Positions 15,384-22,932 of a stretch of 28,269 nucleotides of DNA are shown here, piece after piece. The DNA is from Syntrophaceae bacterium UBA1062. Lineage in GTDB: Bacteria; Desulfobacterota; Desulfomonilia; UBA1062. Each line of letters opens with the position of its first letter. Position 1 is the stretch's first letter. The stretch spans positions 1-28,269 of the forward strand of contig DCDF01000083.1 in NCBI GenBank assembly GCA_002316295.1. Direction: 5' to 3'. The notes below the pieces were generated by a model. That model made no database searches, had not been told where the DNA came from, and saw only the letters and a list, made by a program, of their open reading frames with translations. Made by a program: the position numbers and the translations under genes.

Positions 15384-16817
15384 ATGGCAACGCTGTCTTC
15401 TTCAACCCCCGGCGTCAGGCGGATCCTTCTCGGCGTGGCGGACTGGAACCCATTCCCCTCTCTGCTGAGGCGGTTTCTCCTGTTCAGCCCGGGGCTGTTC
15501 TTCGTGGTGAGCTACCTGATCGCCATCTCCATCGGGACATGGCTGCTCAAGAGGCCATGGGCCACAAAGTCGGGGAGCATCGATTGGATCGATGCGCTGT
15601 TCACCTCCACGTCGGCCTTCTGTGTCACCGGGCTCTCTGTGGTTGACACGGGTTCATATTTCACCTTTGCCGGGCAGTTTCTCATCATGATCATGGTGCA
15701 GGTGGGAGGCCTGGGCATCATGACCTTCGCCGCCCTGCTCTTTCTTTCGATCGGGTGGACGGTCAGCATGAGGCAGCGATCATTCATCCAGGGAACCTAT
15801 GCATCCGATTTCACCCACGACATCAAACAGCTGATAGTCTTTATCTTCGCCTTCACCTTCATTGCCGAGTTCCTGGGGGCGGTGCTCCTGATGCCCTGCT
15901 GGGGGATGGGTCCGAGCTTCAGGGAAAACGTCTTCTACTCCGTTTTCCACTCTGTGTGCTCGTTCTGCAATGCCGGGTTTTCTCTCTTTCCCGACAGCTT
16001 TGTCAGATACCGCGGCAATGTCCTTTTCATTTTCACTGTCACCTCACTGACCATCCTGGGCGGGATCGGATTCCCGGTGATGAGAGACGTGATTCACTAC
16101 CTGGGAAGAACCAGGCCCCGGAGGCTGACTTTGAACACCAGGATCTCCCTTGTGGTGACCGTCGTGCTGATTATCCTGGGCACGGCGCTCTTCTGGGCTC
16201 TGGAGAGCCGGTATTCCATGGCCGGCATGCCGTGGCAGGACCAGTTCCTGGTTTCCTACTTCCAGTCGGTGTCGGCGCGCACGGCCGGATTTTACTCCAT
16301 GGACTTCCGCGTGGTGGACAACGCCACCCTCCTGCTCTTCATGGTTCTCATGTTTATCGGCACATCTCCAGGCTCCACCGGCGGGGGCATCAAGACTACG
16401 AGCATCGGTGTTCTTGCCGTGGTGGCGGGCAACAGGATCCGGGGCAGCGAGGCGAACAATGTCTTCAGGGCGACGCTCTCCGACGAAGCCGTGACACGAA
16501 CCATCACCGTATTCATCGCAGCCGTCATCTTTATCCTTCTCATGATCTTCCTTCACATGGTGGGCCAGCAGGGCGACGCCCCTTTGAATCAGAGCAGAGG
16601 CATGTTCATAGAGTATCTCTTCGAGGTGGTCTCCGCCTTCGGCACCGTAGGACTGTCCACGGGGATCACTCCCCGGATGGATGTCCAGGGCAAGCTCCTC
16701 ATCATCGTCACCATGTTCGTGGGCCGGGTGGGCATTCTGACGCTCGTGTATCTCGTCGCCGCACGCAAGCACGCTCCGAGCTACCGTTACGCGGAGGAGA
16801 ATATCCTGATCGGATGA
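15384..16817 (+). CDS. ktrB: KtrB/TrkH-type potassium uptake membrane subunit
   Basis: The 477-residue channel has the four membrane-pore-membrane repeats of the Trk/Ktr/HKT family. Each repeat carries its filter glycine: VTGLS (G83), NAGFS (G198), TAGFY (G302) and TVGLS (G423). The third repeat is followed by a flexible glycine-rich gate (TSPGSTGGGIKTTS, 327-340) with a conserved K337, as in KtrB and TrkH. It imports K+, probably driven by Na+ or H+. An upstream in-frame ATG at 15357 is possible; neither start has a ribosome binding site. The single-RCK gene 13 bases downstream argues for Ktr rather than Trk. Confidence 0.93.
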   Translation: MATLSSSTPGVRRILLGVADWNPFPSLLRRFLLFSPGLFFVVSYLIAISIGTWLLKRPWATKSGSIDWIDALFTSTSAFCVTGLSVVDTGSYFTFAGQFLIMIMVQVGGLGIMTFAALLFLSIGWTVSMRQRSFIQGTYASDFTHDIKQLIVFIFAFTFIAEFLGAVLLMPCWGMGPSFRENVFYSVFHSVCSFCNAGFSLFPDSFVRYRGNVLFIFTVTSLTILGGIGFPVMRDVIHYLGRTRPRRLTLNTRISLVVTVVLIILGTALFWALESRYSMAGMPWQDQFLVSYFQSVSARTAGFYSMDFRVVDNATLLLFMVLMFIGTSPGSTGGGIKTTSIGVLAVVAGNRIRGSEANNVFRATLSDEAVTRTITVFIAAVIFILLMIFLHMVGQQGDAPLNQSRGMFIEYLFEVVSAFGTVGLSTGITPRMDVQGKLLIIVTMFVGRVGILTLVYLVAARKHAPSYRYAEENILIG

Positions 16818-16830
16818 TACGGGAGGCAGC

Positions 16831-17487
16831 ATGGCAATAAGGTATGCGGTTATCGGCCTTGGGAATTTCGGCTCCTGGGTGGTGAGAACACTAAACGAAC
16901 TGAGGCAGGATACGATCGCAATCGATATTGACAAGGATCGGGTGCAGAAGATCCGGGACTATACCTCGACCCCGGTGCTCGCGGATGCCACCAGAAAAGA
17001 AAACCTAATCAGCCTCGGGATCAACGAGATGAAAGCGGCGGTGGTCAGCCTGGGAGACAACACCAGCGCAGCCACCCTGATCACTCTGTATCTGCAGGAG
17101 ATGGGAGTGAGCCAGATCATCGTCAAGGCGGTCGACGAAGACCACGGCAAGATCCTGAAAAAAGTGGGCGCGACCGATATAATATTTCCTGAGAAGGACA
17201 TGGGCGTCAAGGTGGCCAAGAGCCTGGTGATGCCGAACATACTTGAGTTCATCGATATGTCGGAGGACTTTCAGATCGCGGAGATCGCGCCGCCCAATGA
17301 CTTTGTGGGAAAGTCCCTGGCCCAGCTCGCACTTCCGCAGAGGTACAACGTTCAGGTCATCGGCATCCGGGAGCTCATCCCCGAGCGGTTCACCATCGTG
17401 CCGACGGGAGACTTCATTGTCAAGGACAGCGACATCCTCGTGGTCATCGGAAGGGGGAGCAATATCAACAGAATAAAATCATACTAG
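16831..17487 (+). CDS. ktrA: KtrA, RCK-domain regulatory subunit of the potassium channel
   Basis: The 218-residue cytoplasmic protein has one RCK_N domain with a dinucleotide-type loop G9-x-G11-x2-G14 and an acidic residue at the end of the second strand (D32). An RCK_C domain follows from about residue 130 (FQIAEIAPPNDFVGKSL...DILVVIGRG). KtrA forms an octameric ring under KtrB that opens with ATP and closes with ADP. TrkA has two such halves and about 450 residues; this protein has one. GGGAGG lies just before the ATG. It is translated from the same message as ktrB. Confidence 0.95.
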   Translation: MAIRYAVIGLGNFGSWVVRTLNELRQDTIAIDIDKDRVQKIRDYTSTPVLADATRKENLISLGINEMKAAVVSLGDNTSAATLITLYLQEMGVSQIIVKAVDEDHGKILKKVGATDIIFPEKDMGVKVAKSLVMPNILEFIDMSEDFQIAEIAPPNDFVGKSLAQLALPQRYNVQVIGIRELIPERFTIVPTGDFIVKDSDILVVIGRGSNINRIKSY

Positions 17488-17880
17488 GCATGCAGTCCGT
17501 CTTCCGGAGAGATATCCGGAAGACAGACATCTCGGTTTCCGGGGATGGAGACCCGGATCATAGACACTTGACTTTCACCCTCGGATATGGCCCTATGTCT
17601 CCCCGATCCCGGGAAACCGGGGAGTACGTTTCTCGATGTATCTTGCATGGCGTCCTCTTCAAGGCCGTGACTGTTCCCACCGGGAACTGCCGGGGTTGAT
17701 GAGAAGACGCACTCCGATTCAATCCACACAGGGCAGAGAAGGGCAGGCCCCCGGGTCTTATGGAGCCTTTCAGAATTTTTCGGGTGCCCGGCCCCTTTCA
17801 GGGATGTGCGCCGTGAAAGACATGTGTCCGGGGGAGGCAGGAGCATGAATTTCTGAAAAGCATCGGAGGATGAAAACACA
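17488..17880. other. Structured intergenic region with three hairpins
   Basis: No credible gene is visible in these 393 bases. Besides the strong stem at 17495-17528 there are two weaker stems: CCGGG/CCCGG (17539-17543/17552-17556) and CTCCCCG/CGGGGAG (17599-17605/17618-17624). GGAGGA (17865-17870) is the ribosome binding site of the DUF3108 gene. Confidence 0.5.
17495..17528 (+). terminator. Strong stem-loop after ktrA
   Basis: GTCTTCCGGA (17499-17508) and TCCGGAAGAC (17515-17524) form a perfect 10-bp stem around GAGATA. After one C/A mismatch three further pairs (GTC/GAC) extend it. It starts eight bases after the ktrA stop, where a terminator is expected, but no T-run follows, so it may instead protect the 3' end of the message. 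Confidence 0.5.
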
Positions 17881-18762
17881 ATGATGAGACGGGAAAAAAG
17901 AACATATCTGATTTCTCTGGCAGCTGCCCTGTTTCTGATCCTTTCCGGGGTCGTGAGTCAGCCCCATGGTGCGGTGGCGCCGGAAAAGAGAGAGCCGCCC
18001 GAGTTCATGAATTCACACTATCGGCCACAGCTGGGCACGTATCATTACGTCTTTGAGTTCAACGGCCTGAACATCGGGACGGCATGGGTGGAGCTCGATC
18101 GCGAAGGCGGACTCTACACGATCCGGTTCAGTGCGAAAACGAACAGCACCATCGATCGCATATACAAGGTGCGCTTCAGCGGTGAGAACGTCACGGAAGC
18201 AGAGGAATGGACGCCGATAGGCACCAGGATCCTCTCCCGGGTGCGTTCCACCATCAAGGATACAGCCATACGCTTCCGGGATGACGGCACGATAAAGTCG
18301 GTCCGGACCGAGTCGAAGAAAGGGGAGCCCCTGGAAAACGAGGTCCGGGAAATCCGGACGGACGAATTCACCATGGACCCCCTTTCTGTGGTTCACCTGA
18401 TCCGGGGCATCGACTGGAAGCCCGGTATGGAGCAGCGGGTCCACGTGTTCACGGGCAAACGCAGTTACGAGTCCCGGTTCACCTGTTCGGGCGAAGAAGT
18501 CGTCGAGGTCGGCGGGGTAAAGCGCAGGGCCTGGGAGATCGTTCAGCAGTCGAGAAGGCTGGACAAGGAAGAACAGGAAACGGATGAGGAGAAGAGAGAA
18601 CGGGATCTGAAGATCTACCTCTCCGCCGACGAGGCCAGAGACGTGCTGAAGATCGACGCACCCCGCGCCATAGGGCACTTCCTGGTCCTCCTGGAAGGGT
18701 TCGAGCCTGCGGCCGGAGGGACGAAGAAATCAGGCGAGGCGGCCCGGGAGAACAGATCCTGA
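17881..18762 (+). CDS. DUF3108 domain-containing exported protein
   Basis: An N-terminal hydrophobic segment (about 9-27) is a signal peptide. The remainder (about 50-265 of 293 residues) has the DUF3108 pattern: LGTYHYVFEFNGLNIGTAWVEL, then YTIRFSAKTNSTIDRIYKVRF, TDEFTMDPLSVVHLIRGIDW and IYLSADEARDVLKIDAP. The last resembles the beta-barrel lipid-binding fold seen in related periplasmic proteins. Function in this family is not established. The C-terminus is charged and low-complexity. It stands alone, convergent with the AraC remnant. The second ATG at 17884 is an equally possible start. Confidence 0.82.
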   Translation: MMRREKRTYLISLAAALFLILSGVVSQPHGAVAPEKREPPEFMNSHYRPQLGTYHYVFEFNGLNIGTAWVELDREGGLYTIRFSAKTNSTIDRIYKVRFSGENVTEAEEWTPIGTRILSRVRSTIKDTAIRFRDDGTIKSVRTESKKGEPLENEVREIRTDEFTMDPLSVVHLIRGIDWKPGMEQRVHVFTGKRSYESRFTCSGEEVVEVGGVKRRAWEIVQQSRRLDKEEQETDEEKRERDLKIYLSADEARDVLKIDAPRAIGHFLVLLEGFEPAAGGTKKSGEAARENRS

Positions 18763-18773
18763 AGGGCTCTGTC

Positions 18774-19043
18774 TCAAGAGGGAGCCGGGTTTGGGGATCC
18801 CTTCGCCTTCAGCCGGTATCCGGACTGTGTCATGCCTGTCGCCTTTTTGAACACCCGGGTGAAGCTCGCTTTCGTGCTGAACCCTGAAGCGAATGCGATG
18901 CGGAGCACTGTTTCGTGAGGCTTGCGGGCCAGGACCGCCTTTGCACGATCCACGCGGCAGGAGTCGATGAGACCGGTGAACGCAGTGCTGCCACGAATAT
19001 TCAGAAATAGCGAAATATGATGCTGACCCACTCCCTCAGGCAT
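18774..19043 (-). pseudogene. Remnant of an AraC-family regulator (C-terminal DNA-binding part only)
   Basis: The 89 residues match the C-terminal AraC/XylS helix-turn-helix: QHHISLFLN (7-15), then RVDRAKAVLARKPHETVLRIAFASGF and FTRVFKKATGMTQSGYR. A complete regulator has an effector-binding or membrane N-terminal domain of 150 or more residues and both helix-turn-helices. Here the first is clipped and nothing recognisable precedes it, only the 3' end of the enoyl-CoA hydratase gene 46 bases away. No ribosome binding site is evident at the ATG. It is most likely a decayed fragment, although a short DNA-binding protein cannot be excluded. Confidence 0.65.
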
Positions 19044-19089
19044 AAACCGAGAGGCCGCTCCGATGGATTGAGCCGACAGGCTGCTTCCT

Positions 19090-19809
19090 TCAGAAGAGCA
19101 GCTTCGCTCGCTTGAGGAATCCCTGGAACCTCTGCCTTTCGATCTTGAGGGATTGCTCCAGGGAAACCTCGTTCTGCTTCTCGATGAGCGCCTTGATCTC
19201 GAGCATGATCTCGAAGTTGACCTCGGAGATGTCCCGGGCGATCTGCTTTGCCCTGGGGATCAGCTCCTCTGCTGCGACCACCTCGTTCACGAGCCCGTGC
19301 AGCAGGGCGTCCCGGGCGGAAAGCGGCCTGCAGGTGAAGGACATCTGCTTGGCCATCCGCTGCCCCACCGCCTGCTGGAGCAGCTGGGTCATCCCCCAGC
19401 CCGGGTGGATCCCCACCTTGGCGTGGGAGTCGATGAACCTGGCGTTTTCCGATGCGATGAGGAAATCGCAGTTCAGGGCGAGCTCGAAGCCGCCGGTGAT
19501 GGCATTGCCGTTTACGGCGCCGATGATGGGCTTTTTGCACGCACTGAAGACATCCGGCATGTCTCTGCCGTCACCGCGCGGATCCAGGAGATTTTCTTTT
19601 CCCACGACTTCCAGGTCCAACCCGGAGCAGAACGACTTGCCGTTTCCTGTGATGATGGCCGCCTTGATGGCGTCGTTGTGCGCGACCTCATCGATAGCGT
19701 CATAGAGTCGTACGAGCAAATCCCGGCAGATGGCGTTGTGCCTCTCGGGGCGGTTCAGGGTGATCAGTGCCGTCGAGTCTTCTACGGTGAACAGAACGGT
19801 TTTCTCCAT
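19090..19809 (-). CDS. Enoyl-CoA hydratase/isomerase (crotonase) family protein
   Basis: The 239-residue crotonase has the oxyanion-hole segments FCSGLDLE (60-67) and NGNAITGGFELAL (100-112). E109 corresponds to the first catalytic glutamate of enoyl-CoA hydratase (rat E144). The second glutamate position (rat E164) is H129 in FIDSHAKVGIHPGWG, a variant I recall from a common bacterial subgroup reading DTHARVG. Classical hydratase activity therefore cannot be assumed; other crotonase chemistry is possible. AAGGAGG stands six bases before the ATG. The AraC remnant follows downstream. It may serve acyl-CoA breakdown together with the acyl-CoA synthetase subunit elsewhere in the window. Confidence 0.88.
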   Translation of the reverse strand: MEKTVLFTVEDSTALITLNRPERHNAICRDLLVRLYDAIDEVAHNDAIKAAIITGNGKSFCSGLDLEVVGKENLLDPRGDGRDMPDVFSACKKPIIGAVNGNAITGGFELALNCDFLIASENARFIDSHAKVGIHPGWGMTQLLQQAVGQRMAKQMSFTCRPLSARDALLHGLVNEVVAAEELIPRAKQIARDISEVNFEIMLEIKALIEKQNEVSLEQSLKIERQRFQGFLKRAKLLF

Positions 19810-20176
19810 GGATGTCCTCCTTTTTGAAAAGGGTGTTGAGAGAGCGTTTCAGTCCCCTTATAAGCTATTCTGCAATAAAATGATATTGATTCCGTTCTCT
19901 TGCCGCGTACAGACAGAATGTCCGTGGTGTGAATCACGCTGCGTGCGGGCCCTGCCTGAACCCGAGAGCGCCCGGATGACGGGGGATCCCCTGTTGAGAA
20001 AAACGGACCGGCCGCAGACATTCATGATCTTCTGTAAAGGAAATTGAATAATTACGACACTGAGGAGCAACGGCTTCCCCCTCTGGATACGACGTTCCCC
20101 TCCTTGAGAATGACACCCTTTGAGTTAGAATGATGTATGATGATTGATCCTCCCTTGAGAAGGAGAGGCCGGAAAC
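19810..20176. other. Divergent promoter region between crotonase and BON genes
   Basis: The 367 bases hold no convincing gene. A possible plus-strand promoter is TTGAGA (20104-20109), 16 bp, TAGAAT (20126-20131), upstream of the BON protein. On the minus strand an AT-rich stretch (19855-19895) lies where the crotonase promoter should be, but I could not match both hexamers. Confidence 0.4.
20104..20131 (+). promoter_or_regulatory. Candidate promoter of the BON-domain gene
   Basis: TTGAGA (20104-20109) and TAGAAT (20126-20131) are separated by 16 bp, four or five of six bases matching each consensus hexamer. The start codon at 20177 lies about 40 bases beyond the implied transcription start. 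Confidence 0.35.
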
Positions 20177-20854
20177 ATGACGCACAGAGGCACGAGAAAC
20201 CCGGAAGACATCAAAAGGGATGTGCGCCTGCAGCTCTCCTCGGACAACCGGTTGGGCAGGGCGGATATCCGGGTCGAGGTATCGGACGGCACCGTGGTTC
20301 TCTCCGGCACAGTGCCCACCTACTCCGACAAACAGAGTGCGGAGGAGGACGCATATGCGATTTCCGGGGTCATCTTCGTTGACAACCGTCTGACAGTCAG
20401 TCCCCCCTCCATGATCAGGATTCCTCGGGATAAGGACATTGCCGCCAGGCTCACGAAAATGCTGAAGTGGAACCCGGCGATCGACGCGTCGCGGATAAGG
20501 GTCTCAGTCGCCGACGGTATTGTGACACTGACAGGGTCCGCATGTTCATCCTGGGAGAAGGCCGGGGCGGGGCAGCTGGCTGAAAACGTTACCGGTGTGA
20601 TGAGGGTCGATAATCTGCTGAAGGTCGAGCCCGGGGCATCCGTCCAGGACCGCCAGATCGAGAGGGAACTCAGGGAATCGCTGGACAGGAACATATTCGT
20701 CGATGCATCCCGGGTGGTCATCATTGTGAAAGACGGCGTCGTCACCCTGAAGGGAACTGTGGACAACCATCACGCATTTCGCACGGCCCAGGATATCGCA
20801 AACTACACAGGCGGGGTCGTGAGTGTGAACAATGAACTCGTCGTCACAGGGTGA
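20177..20854 (+). CDS. Protein with three tandem BON domains
   Basis: Three BON domains occupy the 225 residues at about 10-75, 85-152 and 158-225. Each shows the pattern helix, then IRVxVxDGxVxLxGxV, a helix with a small-residue rich A..A..A, and G-V-x-x-V-x-N-x-L-x-V. BON domains bind phospholipid membranes and occur in OsmY, secretins and osmotic-stress proteins. OsmY carries a signal peptide and two BON domains; this protein has three and no visible signal, so it may be cytoplasmic. GGAG and GGAAA lie before the ATG. The FabI-type gene follows after 122 bases. Confidence 0.9.
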   Translation: MTHRGTRNPEDIKRDVRLQLSSDNRLGRADIRVEVSDGTVVLSGTVPTYSDKQSAEEDAYAISGVIFVDNRLTVSPPSMIRIPRDKDIAARLTKMLKWNPAIDASRIRVSVADGIVTLTGSACSSWEKAGAGQLAENVTGVMRVDNLLKVEPGASVQDRQIERELRESLDRNIFVDASRVVIIVKDGVVTLKGTVDNHHAFRTAQDIANYTGGVVSVNNELVVTG

Positions 20855-20976
20855 GGCGTTCATGACAGCAGGCGACGAGCGGGCCCGGGGTTCTATGGAG
20901 CGCCGGCGGCGGGAAAAGACGGGACATCGATGCATTCTCAGGAAAGTCGCCGAAGAACGGCAAGAAGGTGAGACAT

Positions 20977-21771
20977 ATGCAAACCGTAAGGAATTCCGAG
21001 TGCGTAGTGAGTCTCGAGAACAAGAAGGGCATGATATTCGGTATGGCCAACGAGCACAGCATCGCCTACGGCGTGGCGAAGGTATGCCGGGCCGCGGGCG
21101 CCGAGATCGGGGTCACCTATCTCAATGAAAAGGCGGAGCCGCACGTACGGCCACTCGCGGAAGAGCTCGAAAGCACCATCATCATGCCCTGCAATGTCCA
21201 GCAGCCGGGTGATCTGGAAACGGTGTTCGACAGGGTGAGGCAGGAGTGGGGAAGGCTGGATTTTCTGCTTCACGCGATCGCCTATGCCCCCCTGTCGGAT
21301 CTGCGCAGCCGTCTGGTCGATGTCTCCCTGGCGGGGTGGACGATCGCCATGGATGTGTCGGTTCATTCGTTCATCCGCATGGCAAGGCTCGCAGAGCCGC
21401 TGATGCCGCATGGGGGATGTCTCCTGACCTTGAGCTACCTGGGAGGAGAGCGGGTTATCAGAAGCTACCGGATGATGGGTCCGGTGAAGGCGGCCCTGCA
21501 GCAGACGACCCAATATCTGGCGGCCGAGCTGGGCGATAAAGGCATCCGCGTGCATACCATATCGCCGGGGCCCATCATGACCCGGGCGGCATCCGGTCTG
21601 GCCGACTTCGAAGAGCTCCTCAAGGAGCAGTATTCCCGGGCGCCGGAAAACTACATGGTCTCCACCGAAGATGTAGGCTTTCTTGCAGCCTACCTGGTGA
21701 GCGACCGGGCTAAAGGCATGACGGGCAGTCTCATCTACCTGGACTCCGGATACAACATCATGGGGGAGTAG
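20977..21771 (+). CDS. fabI: Enoyl-[acyl-carrier-protein] reductase, FabI type
   Basis: The start is set at the ATG at 20977 (264 residues), eight bases after AAGG, rather than the in-frame GTG at 20968. FabI hallmarks are FGMANEHSIAYGVAK near the N-terminus for NADH, the catalytic pair Y154 (LSYLGGER) and Y164 with K171 (Y-x6-K), and a C-terminal GSLIYLDSGYNIMG. It reduces enoyl-ACP in the last step of each fatty-acid elongation cycle. It departs from typical FabI at several usually conserved spots (SYRMMGPVK for NYNVMG-type). It may be a second copy or a specialised reductase, but the window shows no other fab gene. Its 3' end overlaps the convergent phosphoesterase gene by 14 bases. Confidence 0.87.
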   Translation: MQTVRNSECVVSLENKKGMIFGMANEHSIAYGVAKVCRAAGAEIGVTYLNEKAEPHVRPLAEELESTIIMPCNVQQPGDLETVFDRVRQEWGRLDFLLHAIAYAPLSDLRSRLVDVSLAGWTIAMDVSVHSFIRMARLAEPLMPHGGCLLTLSYLGGERVIRSYRMMGPVKAALQQTTQYLAAELGDKGIRVHTISPGPIMTRAASGLADFEELLKEQYSRAPENYMVSTEDVGFLAAYLVSDRAKGMTGSLIYLDSGYNIMGE

Positions 21772-22921
21772 GTCCTGCAGCGTCGTCCGCCGTGACGAGG
21801 TCGATCACGGTGACCTCGGGCGGAGAGAGGAGGCGCAACGGCGGTCCCCATGTGCCTGTACCCCGGCTGACGTACAGGCTGGACCCAAGACCCAGGTCGT
21901 AGAGTCCCGAGGTCCGCGGGTAGAAGATCTGCACCAGGAAGCGAAACGGGAAGATCTGACCGTGATGGGTATGGCCGGAGAGCTGGAGATCGAAGCGGCC
22001 GCGGCTGTTTTCGTCTACCAGCGGCTGATGCTTCAGGACGAGGATGAAGCCGCCCCGGGAAAGGCCGGAAAGCATCCCGTCTTCAGCCTTTCCTTCATGG
22101 ATGCCCATGCGGGCTCCGGTCGGGTCGTCGAAGCCTGCGATGGTGAGAACGCCCGGTATGTCCGCCGACTCGCCTCTGAGCACGGTGAACCCCGCCCGGT
22201 ACGTGAAGTCGAGCGCATGGGACAGGCCGGCATAGAACTCGTGGTTGCCGGTGACGGCATACTTGCCGTACCTCGGCTTGACCTCCCGCAGGATGTCCGC
22301 CAGGCCTGCGATGCTGTCAAGCTGCCCGTCCACGAGGTCTCCGGTCGACACGAGGATGTCCGGGTCGGCTTCGCGGATCACGCGGCTGATTCTTTCGAGC
22401 CGGCTTTTGCGGACAATGAGGCCCACATGAACGTCCGAGATCTGTACGATCCTGAGCCTCCCGATCTCTGCCGGTATTTTCGGAGTTGCGATCACGATCT
22501 TTTCCGGCCGGACGGCAAGGGCCGAGAAGTATCCATACAGCGATAAGCCCAGGGCGAGGAAGACAGGGGCGAGAAAGGCCGCTCGTGCCCCGGGCGCGAG
22601 CAGGGACATGTCGCGATGGAGCAGGATCCCGACCCCGGAGACAACGATGCGGAAGATGTCTGTCAGCAGTGAGAGAGAGAAGAAGAGAAAGATCATGCCC
22701 ATCCAGCTGTAGCCGACATACGAGACAAAGCGGGCGAGGATGTCGTATTCCTGGCGTTCCATGATTCTGACCATGACGGGCGAGAAAACCATACATGCCA
22801 TGAACAGCCCGATCAGGGCACCCGTGACGGCGCTGAAGGGAAACGCTGACCGCGCCTTCAGGAAGGCGTAGGCATGTATCGCACTGTACGCACCGAATAT
22901 GACGAGAAGGAATGACGACAT
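21758..22921 (-). CDS. Membrane-anchored metallophosphoesterase (YaeI-like)
   Basis: An open frame extends up to 23317, but its first 130 residues are only the antisense-frame shadow of the neighbouring PLD gene. AAAGAGG six bases before the ATG at 22921 fixes the start (387 residues). Hydrophobic helices lie near 2-22, 30-52, 62-92 and 115-137. The calcineurin-like domain then shows all metal motifs: D163-V-H165, G-D195-LVDG, G-N226-H227-E, H298 and G-H317-T-H319. YaeI-type enzymes cleave phosphodiesters such as UDP-diacylglucosamine. It lies 11 bases after the cardiolipin-synthase-like gene, so both probably act on membrane lipids in one operon. Confidence 0.9.
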   Translation of the reverse strand: MSSFLLVIFGAYSAIHAYAFLKARSAFPFSAVTGALIGLFMACMVFSPVMVRIMERQEYDILARFVSYVGYSWMGMIFLFFSLSLLTDIFRIVVSGVGILLHRDMSLLAPGARAAFLAPVFLALGLSLYGYFSALAVRPEKIVIATPKIPAEIGRLRIVQISDVHVGLIVRKSRLERISRVIREADPDILVSTGDLVDGQLDSIAGLADILREVKPRYGKYAVTGNHEFYAGLSHALDFTYRAGFTVLRGESADIPGVLTIAGFDDPTGARMGIHEGKAEDGMLSGLSRGGFILVLKHQPLVDENSRGRFDLQLSGHTHHGQIFPFRFLVQIFYPRTSGLYDLGLGSSLYVSRGTGTWGPPLRLLSPPEVTVIDLVTADDAAGPTPP

Positions 22922-22932
22922 ATAGGGCCTCT

